From Sclerotiophoma versabilis (Eukaryota; Ascomycota; Dothideomycetes; Pleosporales; Didymellaceae), in the NCBI GenBank assembly GCA_012274445.1, contig JAAROD010000049.1, forward strand, positions 372,001 through 436,000: a stretch of 64,000 nucleotides of DNA, given 5' to 3'. Positions 31,565 through 42,860 of the stretch are shown one piece after another. Under the pieces are notes generated by a model. That model made no database searches. It saw nothing but the letters and a program-made list of their open reading frames with translations, and was not told where the DNA came from. The position numbers and the translations under genes are program-made. Each line of letters begins with the position of its first letter. Positions within the stretch are counted from its first letter, which is position 1.

Positions 31565-32309
31565 GGTTTTGGTCATTTGGGTATGAGAAAATCTCGTCCA
31601 TCAGCTCGAGAGCAGAGGCGAGCAGCTATGTGGACGGCAGCGTGTTGTCATACTTTGAACTTTGGTGGTCATGTCTAACCTGAAAGAATATTGAGAGAGG
31701 GGAAGAGTGTTGGAAGGATATTAGAGAGACTGTACGAAAACTTGGTTAATACCGTCAGGGATGAAATTCAAACATTCGGCTAAAACATTTGTCAAAAAAC
31801 AAAGGTCGACTGGCATGGGGCGGTAAGGCAAGGACGACTGTGTGAAGGAGATTAAGGAATTGATAGCAAACGTTGGTTTTCTTCGACATGGCATTTGACA
31901 GCACTCCGTGAAGACTATCATTTCGCTTGCTATCGTAAATAGCAAAGGTTTTTTTTATTTTGAACAGTTCGTGGTGCATAGCAGTAAGTAGATAAAATAC
32001 CTTCCCTATCTTAGGCTGTAGCTGCGTCAGGACAGCAAGACCGTTAGTAAGATCGTAACCAAAAGCTCACTACGATATTCTTGGCGTTCACAACAGTATG
32101 ATTCCCTCCGTCCGGCGGAACAGATTCGCGTCAGCCAGGGCCCCCTCCATCGCAAAAGGGGCTTTGACCCTCAAGATGCCACAACGGCAAAATCGCTCTT
32201 TCTTAGATAAACCCTAAAAATGCCACATTTAGATTGCATATGTGACAGGCTTCTGCTGGCTTTCGACCATCAGCTCTTCATCTTCGATGTATTCAAATCT
32301 GGACTCCTT
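31565..32309. other. intergenic region
   Basis: AT-richer flank of the HET pseudogene. No gene seen. Confidence 0.4.
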
Positions 32310-33905
32310 AGTGGTTTTTTACAATTCTACAGTATGATACATCACTCGGCCCAGTTCGCTTATAAATGATCGGAGCTCCAATACTAGCCCACGACCAGGA
32401 GGGTCCGATCAATGGCGTGGGCATGCTTATATAGGGACTCCTTAGTGGGGTGCTTCAGAAGAGGGCAAACTTATCGACATTCCATAGACCTGCACGACAG
32501 ATCGCTCAAGGTAAGCGTGATGCGAGACTTTTTGCAAGACCAGTTATAGCAGGCAATTTGTCAGTGGGAAACGTCAGGAGACGTTCTGAATAGATCGTAA
32601 TCAGTTACTGCCAACACACAAGTCGAGTGGACACAAGGTAGCAGTCATCATCAGATGCTGACCAATCCGCGGCCATGTTGTCAAATAGAACACTGACCTC
32701 GTCCACTGCGCCGGATTGGCCACACTCGCACTGCGCAAGTGCTCTGCATTCCCAATAGAGTTCTTGTTTGCCAAAGTGGAGCACCCGAGGAGCGAGACCC
32801 CTTTCTTGAAAAGCCCGAGCTCGTGATAGTAATGGAAAGTCCTTGTATGCGCCGTTGTCGGACGGACGTAACAAGTTGTATCCGTTCAGGACCTCATGGG
32901 CTATACGAGAACGCACGAGGAGGCAATTCTTGTATAACACGCCGTCTTGGTGATACGATAACGGCTTCTCGAAAAAGTCACGCCTATCATGACAGTACAA
33001 TCCGTCGTCGCCCGAAGCTGCACCAACGGCAGAAGCCATCAGATATGACCTCGCGTACACGTTTGCCATAGCTGCAGGTTCCCGCTGCCAGTCAGCTTCA
33101 TTACCTTGAATGATGCAAAGAGCGTCAATCCAAAGACAAAGGACTCGAAGACTCCGACTGATTGATACGGCATCCTGGAAGGGTTTCGGGAGATCAAAGT
33201 ATGGTATGTCTGTCATGTGTTGATGCAAATTGTTGGCTGTTATTTTCAATGAACAGCCTTTGAGGCCCCAGCAGTGCGACAAGCATACGTATCGTCCGAC
33301 CTGATTATGGTTAGGTTCAACAAGTCTGATGTGCTGGTTTCCAACATTCAAGACACGGGTTTGCAGTTTGGCAAAGGCATCGACTTTACCACATGGTGAT
33401 GTGTGGTTCCGACAGCAATCTGCCAGCCATTCGCGAGCGGTAGCCCAAGAATCGGTACGAAAGCCTTCGAGTTTCAGAGGTGGCGCAGTCATGACCTTCA
33501 TTCCCCACAGAAGTATTTTCGTCTGCGCTGAAAAGATTAATACTTGGAGTCCGAATTGGGTCAGAACATTGATCTTGTCGTGGTGCAGGAGGCCTGAATG
33601 GCGTTGGTGTGTGAACGTATGGTATCAATCGCAAGCCTCTGTCGCGGCACCGCGTTGTGTCTCGTTGAAAGTAAGAGCTCTTGATCGTGTGGCACATAAG
33701 CATGTTCTTCCACATAGGTTGCTATCTGCCATAGAATGTCACAGCCTGCGCAGGAATGGCCTGGTTCTTCTAGTGAAGATGCAAAAGTGTGGCCATACGG
33801 CTTATGGCATTTCTCACAGTCAGGTACTACGTGAAGTCAACACAAGGTTTCGCACACCGGACGGTACTGACTCGATTCTTCAGACATGTCGAAGACCTCG
33901 TCCAT
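32310..33905 (-). pseudogene. HET-domain (heterokaryon incompatibility) gene, disabled
   Basis: The longest intact piece, 32605-33501, encodes 298 residues with a standard HET domain: RYVCLSHCWG, then FQDAVSISRSLRVLCLWIDALCII, AAMANVYARSYLMASA, and RARAFQERGLAPRVLHFGKQELYWEC. Upstream (33600-33830) is a typical N-terminal exon with CEKCHKPYGHTF and a CAGCDILW-like pair, joined by a visible acceptor CTTTTCAG near 33529. Downstream of the TAA at 32605-32607 the same frame continues with YSERLLTFPTDKLPAITGLA, then TGA, then a second TGA, then PLIGPSWSWASIGAPIIY, the usual HET C-terminal core. Three in-frame stops in conserved sequence mean the gene is probably dead. Each stop is one C-to-T or G-to-A step from CAA, CGA or TGG. 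HET proteins trigger cell death after fusion of unlike strains. Confidence 0.8.
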
Positions 33906-33920
33906 AACATGAGAAGAGAA

Positions 33921-34490
33921 GATTGAGATGTGATTAGGTAGTAACGAAAACTTCTTAGATATAGAATGGATGATTTAGTGAGTTCTCTTTCCACTTGGTC
34001 GATATCGATAAGCTCAAGGGCAAGACTGGATTGGCTGTATCAAAGAGGTCATGCCTGATTACTGCTGAACACATGCTTTTGGCATCCACAGTAGCTATGC
34101 ATTGTATATAAAGACAGTCATATAGCAATCAGAGGTCCCCCTGGCTCACTCGAGCAACATGGTCGGTGAAGAGTATGTGGTTGTGATAGGGACGTGGCAG
34201 GCGCGGTGGAGCCGGTAAGCTAAGCACTTAGCGCGGGGTCGGTGCGGCGGTGTCTAAATTTCCATGACTACTGTAAACAACTGCTTGTTGTTCTCGCGCG
34301 CCTGAACCCTACCTCTCTCCCTATCAACTCAGAGTACCGTCATCGTCACACAAACACAACAGTAACAGTCGCGCTACGACCGCGCCTCTTCGACAACCGA
34401 GTCCTTACCGACTACCCCACTACATTCACCCTCGCACAACACCCTGCACGAGCACACGGGCGTCTCTGTGGCAGCACTCACACTCTCGAA
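33921..34490. other. intergenic, upstream of CKS1
   Basis: No gene seen. Probably holds the CKS1 promoter and leader; the last 200 bp are CA/CT-rich. Confidence 0.4.
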
Positions 34491-35004
34491 ATGGCCGCCG
34501 ATATGGATATCGATTTTACGCGTCGCAACAAGAAGCCTCGCCCATTGTCTGAGCATGAGAAGGAGAAACTGGATGAGTTTGTTGACGCGATCCACTACTC
34601 GGCAAGGTGTGTTGTTTACTCCGGACCCTGCGGGCGCGCCCCCTAACAACATGGACAGATACTCAGACGATGAATTCGAGTACCGCCACGTGCAACTGCC
34701 CAAGCAAATGCTAAAAATCATCCCCAAGGACTATTTTGATGGCGCTAGAGGCACACTGAAGTTGTTGTGGGAAGAGGAGTGGAGGGCACTAGGCATCACC
34801 CAGGTAAAGATAGCTAAGCACATAGTATGCGCACTGTACTAACATGTGCCTAGAGCTTAGGGTGGGAACACTACGAAGTACACGAGCCTGAGCCGCACAT
34901 TCTTCTCTTCAAGTATGGCCCCTTTCTTGTCTTGCATATAATAGCATTGGCCCTGACAATTTGTTTCTAGGCGACCGATCAACTACCAGCCTCCTATGCA
35001 CTAA
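34491..35004 (+). CDS. CKS1: Cks1/Suc1, cyclin-dependent kinase regulatory subunit
   Basis: Four exons (34491-34606, 34659-34803, 34854-34912, 34971-35004) give 117 residues. The family core is complete: YSDDEFEYRHVQLPKQMLKI, LLWEEEWRALGITQSLGWEH, and YEVHEPEPHILLFKRPINYQ. These supply the phosphate-binding pocket residues (Arg of YRHV, Ser and Trp of QSLGWEHY) and the strand-exchange hinge HEPEPH. Cks1 binds Cdk1 and steers it to phosphorylated substrates. The 40-residue N-terminal extension (MAADMDIDFTRRNKKPRPLS) is usual in Pezizomycotina. All introns are 50-58 nt and have canonical ends. The short final exon of 34 nt is easy to miss. Confidence 0.96.
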
Positions 35005-37923
35005 GCTATGTGCACTCCATCCATCCATAGGGAGAGCTTCCCTTGCCGATTCGACGATCGCAACCGCTGCCTCCAAGCACCCACAACAGGGCATGGCCCC
35101 TTGCAGCGACACAATCCAGCTTCTTTGTCTATTTTGAGCGCGACATGTTAGATATAACGACGACATGATAATGGCGGAACGAACGAAGTGCTGGAGTTGG
35201 ACAGGTCATTTGGACACCCACGGCATTGTTACAACCATGGGCATGTTCAAAGGCCAACTTGTACATACGGCTGTTGCACAAGCTCGGTGAGGCAGCTGGC
35301 CGCGAAAGAGTATGTCTTAAGCTCATTGCTGCTGCTCAGCAGAGAGCACCTATGTTAGCTACCGCCAATTCTTAGGGAAAATCAAAACATCACTCCATCA
35401 AGCGCTCAAGAAACAGGTGTACAACGGCACGGACACCTACGAAACATCAGATGCATCGTGGGATTCTCCCCAAATTTACTCCTACCGTCTTGCGCGGAAC
35501 TTCACTGTTCGGAAATCTCTCGTCACACCGGTCACGTGGCGGACAAGAGACCCATAGCAGCATCCTCAGCTTCTGGACCCTTCTTTGACAGGAACCCAGC
35601 TCCACCGCATCTGGGACCCTGATGCAGTTCGCCCGTGTCTGCTGGTCGATCTACGCAATCGGTCCACCTGCTTCATGCATTTGTTCCAGGGTCACGCCGC
35701 GCAAAACAAATCAAGTGGACTTTTGGTTTCATGGCGTACTGCCAATTTTTTTCAACAGCAAGAGAGGCTTACAAAGAGACGGGATCTAGCATAGACAATC
35801 TGAGATCGGAGAGTGATGGTCGTATTGCTATGTACTAGATTCGATAGCGATATGAGAGTGGTACGACTGTTGGAATTCAATGTCATGCTTAGGGGTTCTT
35901 CGATACTACGATTGATAGCATAGACGCAGTGAATGGTGAAGGCCTTCGTGGCCTTCGTGGCAAGATTTCGATGCAGAAACATTCCACTTCTACTAGACTG
36001 CGAACTGAGCTCTCTCCAACATCGTCACAACATCGTTCCAACGGTACGCACCCCGGACTAAATCGGCCCGGGGTCAACCCAATGCTGGGTGCTGAGATGT
36101 CATCCGGTCGCCATCGCGCCAGAACCTCAAAGCCTCCACTGTCAATCACATGCAGGTCCCGGCGAAACTCTCTCGTAACAACATCTGCAATTCTGGGGCT
36201 CCAACGGTCCAGCGGTCAGACTCTGAGCCAGCTACAGAGGATGGAGCAACGAGCGCAGCTTCGAGATTGATTGCAGCTGCGTGTGCCTTTACCTTGTCTT
36301 GTACAAGTATCGAGCCAAGATTATACATACCGTCCGAAATGCGCAGCAGGAACAGCAGGCTGGGAATTTAATTTATCGCTCATGCGTGCTATTGCTGCTT
36401 GCAGATTCCAGTTGCTCAACAAGAGCCTGAAGCTGCTGACTTGCTAGGACTAGCTTCAATGTTACGTACAGGTATCTATTTTACCAGATTCTGATGTCTT
36501 GGAAGGTTTGGCGTTGCCTAATCTGCCGCGGAAGGCTTGAATCTGTAACCGAGGGCGACTGTATGACATAAGGTCAGCCCTTGGAAAGCACACGACGAGG
36601 ATTGGCGGAGATTCTCGGACTCCAAACGGCCGGTCTCGGAGCGGTGGAGACCTTGCCTGAAGCGTGAGCGGTGAGGGCTGACGGAGGCTGGGGCGGAGCG
36701 GAGATCGTGTGGTGAAGGGTCCAGGGCACGTGTTGTGGGCTCGATTGCAAGGCTGCAGATTTGGGAACCGCTCTGATGGGCCCATTTGCGATCACCTTAC
36801 GAGCATTTTCAAAGAAACCTTGAACTCATACGAAGGCGCAACATCATACTGCATAACCATTACCTACTGAAACGCTCTTCATCCAGCAACAACACCGACG
36901 TTAGGAGTCAAACGGCAAGGTGCGGTCTGGCGACTTCCTTCTCAAACGGTCCGCGCAGAGTGATAGGCGGTAGATTACGGTGCGTCAAGGTACTTGAGAA
37001 GGACAACGTTGTCGCTCAAACCGCGGGTGACGTGCAGATGCCAATACCGAGTACCTAACAGCAATTCGCTGCTTGGCTGGTGTTGCTGGGAACTACGTCG
37101 CGAAGCAGATGCCGGAGATGATCCAGAGATAGCCTCCAAAAGTTGGCATAATAATTTTACGCGCATCAAAGCATCAGCGGCACAAAATCACTCCCATTGG
37201 CTCTGAATATTCTTATCTGCTTGGTGCTCGGATGGCTGCCGCCCTGCAGATGGTTACTCGTCTGCCACCTAGCCGCATCGGGTTTGCTATCACGTAACGG
37301 GTAGAAGCACAAGCCATTCAGGCACATGTTCGCAGATGTGTGAAGCGTAAACCTCAAAAGACATCGACAACGCTCTCGTCACTGACGCTCTTACGACTTC
37401 CACCGGATTGTGTGTCTGTTCGTCCCCCGCACAGGGTCTTAGGTCTCCAGTATCACCCCGGGCTTTGCCCGTCATCGCCGCACGTGTCCGCCTTCCAAAA
37501 GTTTACTGCAAGCATTCAATGACGGCACGCACCACCAAACATCTTATACTTCTCGCAGCCGTAACCGGCAACCTAGACCCTTGAGGCTGTCTCTAAAGAA
37601 TTTCTGCACAGAAATCAGGATTACTCAATTCTCTTTGCATTCCGCCCAACTGGCAGGATATAGCCTGTGGGCCAACTACGTTACTCCCACGCGATAAGCC
37701 CCAGTAACTACCCGATCTGGACCCTATCAACACCAGCATCGTGTGACTGGGCACTGTTGCTTCCTGGCATCCTTCCCGGCACCTATTCTCCGGCACCCAG
37801 CCAACGGCCCGTCGTCTATCAGCAGCATAGACCTTGTCTGTTTGCCGTACCCAGGCCTACGCCGACCCTCTTACGATACCCGCCCTTATCTCCAGTGCAC
37901 TACTTGTGCCATCCGATAGCGAT
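35005..37923. other. 2.9-kb region without a recognisable gene
   Basis: Several overlapping short frames on both strands, none with family resemblance. A 10-bp direct repeat GGCCTTCGTG occurs twice in tandem at 35941-35960. The region may hold decayed genes, but I cannot name any. The last 500 bp are leader and promoter of the transcription factor gene. Confidence 0.4.
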
Positions 37924-40282
37924 ATGACGACCGTACTGGCTATACAGCCTGCTATGCCTCGCACGACGCCGGTGCCTATCGCCGCCGCTCGTCCACGCAA
38001 GCAACAGAAACTCTCACCAGGGAAAGAGAACTCTGTTGCCGGCAAACCTACCTCGACCAACGGACCTGTCTCCAACATACGCTCACGAAGGGAACGCCCT
38101 TGTGACGCGTGTAGGCGGAGAAAAAGCCGTTGTGTAATACACGAGGGCGCCGCGTTGTGTGTTCTGTGCGAGTTCCACAAGCAGGAGTGCACTTTTGTAC
38201 AGAGCCCACTACCCAGGAAGAGGAAGGTCGTCGACGGTGACAAAAAGGACTCCCCTAACGTATCGAAGAAGAGGTACGTTTAAATATTTCACTACTGTGC
38301 CTCTTTTGTTCCAGAATTCAGGTCCTGTCAACCACGCGGTCTCGACTTTGAAGTGGGTCACGTGCGCACGTGAAAAAGTACTTTATGTATCAAGTTGACC
38401 ATGGAACTTCATTGTATGCCATTTAAAGCATTCTGAGCCCATGAGTCGCATCGCATATATTATTACAAAAGACCATGCAGCTAACCTCGTCGGCAGGTCT
38501 GTCGATGCAGAGCCACCCCCACTAGCGCTCGCGACGCCCACCATCACTGCAACTGCGCCAAGTCCCCCACCGCCTCAGCCATTGTTGGCGGCAAACATCC
38601 ACCTTCCTCAACTGGGTGAGACCTTGGGCCTGCAACGTCGCCAGCACAGCAGGTACATTGGGCTAAGCTCGCCGTTTGACCCTACACTTATTGGATTGTC
38701 GCATTTCGATATCCGTAACGAGTCCACTTTCGATCTTGGGACCCTGCGACGAGTTAATGATCATGAATGTTTCATTATGCTTCCTGACGAAAACACACAA
38801 GACCATGCTGAAGAGGCCAATTATTTGAGCCATGTCGAACAGCTTGTTCACCCTCATGGGCCCGCTCTCCTTGACATTTATTTCCAGGTGGTTCACCCGA
38901 GTTATCCTATTATCCAAAAGCACCTTTTTATTGAACGGTATCGGACCGGCGATAGGACCTTCTCGCCAGCGCTTCTGGCTGGAATGTACATTCTAGCTCT
39001 CAACTGGTGGTCCTTCGATCCCAAACTCGCGAACTACTCGAAGCCAGATGCCGCTCGTTTAGAGGCTATCGCGATGAGGTCGCTAACTCTAGCCATGGAG
39101 AGGCCGAAATTGTCTACAGTTCAGGCGGGACTACTACTATTGCAGCGCCCAGAATCCGATTCGTGGAGTCTGACAACGCAATTAGTAGCAATAGGGCAAG
39201 AGCTGGGTCTTCATCTCGACTGCACATCATGGTCCATTCCTCATTGGGAGCGCGGCTTGAGGAAGCGCATTGCGTGGGCGTTGTACATGCAGGATAAGTG
39301 GAGCTCGCTCATCCACGGACGACCATCGCACATCTTTAACGCGAACTGGGCAGTGAAACCGATCACAGAAGACGACTTCAACGAGGAGGGAGACGGGTAC
39401 GAAGTCCGACAGGAAGAGACAGAGGAAGAACAAGAAGAAAATCACCGGAGTCGGATACTGTTCGCGCAAATGATCAGCCTTACTCAGATCATGGCCGAGG
39501 TCATGGATACCTTTTACACACAAACAGCGATCCAGGACTTTGCGAATGCCGGGCGAAAGTCAACAGAGTTGATCTTGGCAAGAGCGAAGCCGGTCCAGAT
39601 TAAATTGCGACAGTGGCATGAAAGGTTGCCTGCAGAAGTTAAAATGCACACGCCAAGCAAGAGCAAGCTCATCTCGACTGGTTATCTGCATCTGGCTTAT
39701 TTTGCGACCGAGATCACCCTCCACCGCCGCATTGTGCAGTCCCTTGACACCAAGGAGCCGGACAACTACGGTCTTTTTATGTGTCGCAACGCAGCGAAGA
39801 CTCGCCTCATCTCCGCCATGGACTTTGTCAACCGCTTGAAGCCTGAGCACCTCCAAGCTTTCTGGTTTTTCGCCTCGAAGGTTAACTTCACCCTGATCGG
39901 GACATTTGGGTCGCTCCTCTGGGCCACAGCGCCAGCCCGCGAGGAGGCTGAGTTCTATAAACTCAGATTGCGCGAGTACCGCTGGACACTCTCCGTCTCT
40001 TCCAAGCGCGCAGACTTCCTCGAGTATGCGGTATCGATGCTTGATGCGAGCCGTGCTATGCTCAATAACCTTGCTGAGAAGCCCAGTCTAGCTGAGCAGA
40101 TCAGCAAAGCCGGCGTTCCACCCCCGGCGCCTCCAACGATGTATCCTGTTATGAGGCAAACGCAGTTTGAAGAGGGCGAAGACATTCACATGAACGACGG
40201 CGCGAGTTTCGAGGGGTTTGAAGACGAGTCGATATACGGGAGTCGACAGGGTAGTGATGCGCATTCACCGCGTTCGCAGTAA
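37924..40282 (+). CDS. Zn2Cys6 transcription factor, DAL81/TamA type
   Basis: Two exons (37924-38273, 38497-40282; intron of 223 nt, longer than its neighbours but with a CTAAC branch site 15 nt before the acceptor) encode 711 residues. The zinc cluster is CDACRRRKSRCVIHEGAALC with CEFHKQEC after it (residues about 61-88). A spacer rich in Pro follows, then TLGLQRRQHSRYIG, then the middle homology domain with HGPALLDIYFQVVHPSYPII, LLAGMYILALNWW and RIAWALYMQDKWSSLIHGRP. An acidic loop (EEETEEEQEE-like) interrupts the domain at about residue 440. The layout and the PHGPALxDIYF motif recall DAL81/TamA regulators of nitrogen and GABA use; the exact ortholog is unsure. Nuclear activator or co-activator by family. 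Confidence 0.85.
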
Positions 40283-41145
40283 GCATTGCAGTCAACGACA
40301 CTGCACAGTATCATGTCGAGCGTTTAGCAATGGGAGGTAATAGTGCTCTAAAAGCGCCTAAGTCGATTTATGAGGATAATCTCAGGCGTTTTATATGGGT
40401 AATTGGGCACCCGGTCGCGTAATGATCGCGCGATATGGCGTCACGACCACGACTTCAGCCACGATTTTGATACGCTTTGCGCGCCTTTAGCGGCGCTTCT
40501 TGTTATGATGCGATCTATAGCGATGATATCTTAGACTAGGATTTGGGTAAAGGGAATAGATGCAAGTCGTGCGATGCCACGATGCCTTGACTACTGAAAC
40601 CTTCACTGGCAATGCATGTGAGGTGCAATGCACGGAGTGGGAAGTTGCGAGGCTTGTGAAGACTGCAAGCGTTCCAGTCATATACACAACCTGCCTTGCC
40701 CAAAGCTCTTACTTTTTCCATATAGATCTGCACTGAACATCGCTTTGAGAGCGATTTGTCAGCCTTTCTACAAGGAAATGGCGTCGCGGCTGGTGTGGAA
40801 TCACCGTCAAATGCAAGATGCAGACATCCAAAACGAGTAGGCGAAGGTTATCAGTGATCGAAATTTGCACATTGAACCAAAACATGCACGCATTAGATAT
40901 GCCTGTGTAAGTATTTATTTCAGATCGTTGTCTTCTGCAGAGATGGACGGTTGCGCTGCTATCTTTCCCTATGATCCTGTTTATTATGTCTGGTGAAACG
41001 ACATTGACACCGTCCAAATTTGGTGTTGATAATTGATGAGAACGGCTATACATCTGAGACGTGTTAGAGGACAGCACACTTTATAAATTAAAAACACACC
41101 AAGGAAAGACTAGACTTCATACCTGCGAGCCAGTAATGGTCAGAT
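40283..41145. other. convergent intergenic region
   Basis: Between the 3' ends of the transcription factor and the aspartic-protease-like gene. No gene seen. Confidence 0.45.
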
Positions 41146-42860
41146 TTATTTCCAGTACTTCCCTTCCACACTAGTATCGCCCAACTCATACATAACCGGC
41201 GGTGCAAATATCTCAATGCGTGGGTTCTCGTGCGCCAGCTCATGTGGCTCGGGCGGCGTGTACATCTCTGGCAGGGGTTTACGAGCAGCATCAAGCTCAA
41301 CTTTTGCATGGAATGCTAGCTCGGTCGGTCCTTGTTTGCCGTGACATTGCAACACTTGAGATACCTTAGGGTACTTTTTTGCCGTTTTTTGCTTCCGCTT
41401 GTGTTGCAAGAGCCACAGACCAAGTGCGATGCCCCCCAATAGGAGAAGAACGCTGATGGTGATGGCGGCGATTACTCCACTTGATGGACCTGAACTACTC
41501 TGCTGTACGGAAGGAGCAGAGGTCTGATTATTGTTGGGTTGTATGGTGATAATATTCGGCTCTGGCATCGGGTCATTAAACACAGCTTGACTGAGTTCGA
41601 ACACATCGCGCTCCCAGTCTACGACTAGATACGCCTCTTGCAAGAAAACTCTGCCCAGCGCATATTGCGTCTTATTTACTGTTTTCCTCAAAGGGAAGTA
41701 CCTTGTTGTAGTGTTGAAAATCGGCCATGATGCTTCAAGATCAAAAGCCTTGTATGGTATATCGATTGTGATCGCGGAGCCTGAATGTATGTCGGTCCCA
41801 ATTCTGAATTCCAGCGATCCGTTGAGTGACTGAAGTGCTTTGTGTGCGGCATCGGTAAGGGTGTAGCGCCCTGAGTCATCGTGGTAGGTGAGGTTGAGGA
41901 CTGATGCGATCTGATCGCAAACGTTGTGGGGAAGCCAAAGCTCAGGAATTGCAGTGTCAATAACAGCAAGGATGCCAGGGTTGAGCAAAGTTACGGATCC
42001 GCCTCTTAGTGTTGCAGAGATACTTTGAACACCAACGATTACGTCTGTCGCTGAGGGTATGATGATACTATCATTAGATCTGCGGGACTGGTCGTAGCCT
42101 CCCAGTGTTAGACTACTGGGGACCTTATCATATCCTGATATTGATTTAGCCTTGCAAAAAGGAATTCAGCCTCTCAAGTCATGGTATACTTACGGTACGC
42201 TGCACCAGCCTGATATCCAAACGACAAACTCGGTATGTATCCCTTCTGCTTCAGTGCATGAAGAAAGGACACTGGACGTTCGGTATTGTTGCTGATGGTG
42301 TCGGATTTAGAAAGGCCAAGACGGCCCAGCCAGAGCCTCGATAGCCCGAGTTCGCTCGGAGTTGAGTAAGCACCTACAGCCTGTTTCTCAATGGTGATGT
42401 TGTCATACGTTTCACCGACGAACGATATACCCGCATTATCGTATCCATACAGACTAGTTCCATCAAGCTCAAATTTTGTGCCAGGCTCCAGATCATATAA
42501 ACCTATCTCTTGCCATGTTGATGATGCATTGGCCTGAAAACCAAAGCTGATGGTATATGGAATGCTGGAATTGGATGAGAGGACTCCTGCACCACGCAAG
42601 GCGCCACAATAATTTAGGTGTATGTTCTGACAATCTTCCGCCCGAGGCATATAGATCGTTTGACTCTTCAGTGAAGGAAGAACGTGAAAGTGCTGTGGTG
42701 GTGTACCGGCATGTACGGAGAACCTGTAACTGGCTTCAGTGATGTGTCTGAATTTGTCGTGGTACGGAATGCTTTACGTCGACCACTGCCCATCATTTCC
42801 GAGCCATTTGCCTGAGTTCTGCACAACCAAAGGAGCTGCCGAGTTCGTTGCATTACTCAT
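41146..42860 (-). CDS. pepsin-fold (A1) membrane protein, first catalytic Asp missing
   Basis: Three exons (42778-42860, 42199-42723, 41146-42115) give 525 residues. The pepsin fold is recognisable: APLVVQNSGKWLGNDGQWST, FSVHAGTPPQHFHVLPSLKS, FVGETYDNITIE, then GYQAGAASLTLGGYDQSR in the second lobe and an ILAVIDTAIPELWLP segment. Normal enzymes have DTGS at the first site; here the aligned region reads VLPSLKSQTIYMP, with no Asp-Thr-Gly. The second site keeps Asp-Thr but has Ala for Gly. So it is probably not a protease. A membrane helix (GVIAAITISVLLLLGGIALG) and a cytosolic tail of about 95 residues with Pro-rich and acidic parts follow. Such proteins may act as surface sensors. I could not find a clear signal peptide, so a further 5' exon may be missing. 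Confidence 0.8.

Noticed and set aside
37924..40282. A middle mini-exon (after the 41-nt GTACGT...TTCCAG segment at 38274-38314) in the transcription factor gene
   Set aside because: Keeping it introduces a stop (CTT TGA) in the frame; a single 223-nt intron keeps frame and has a good branch site.
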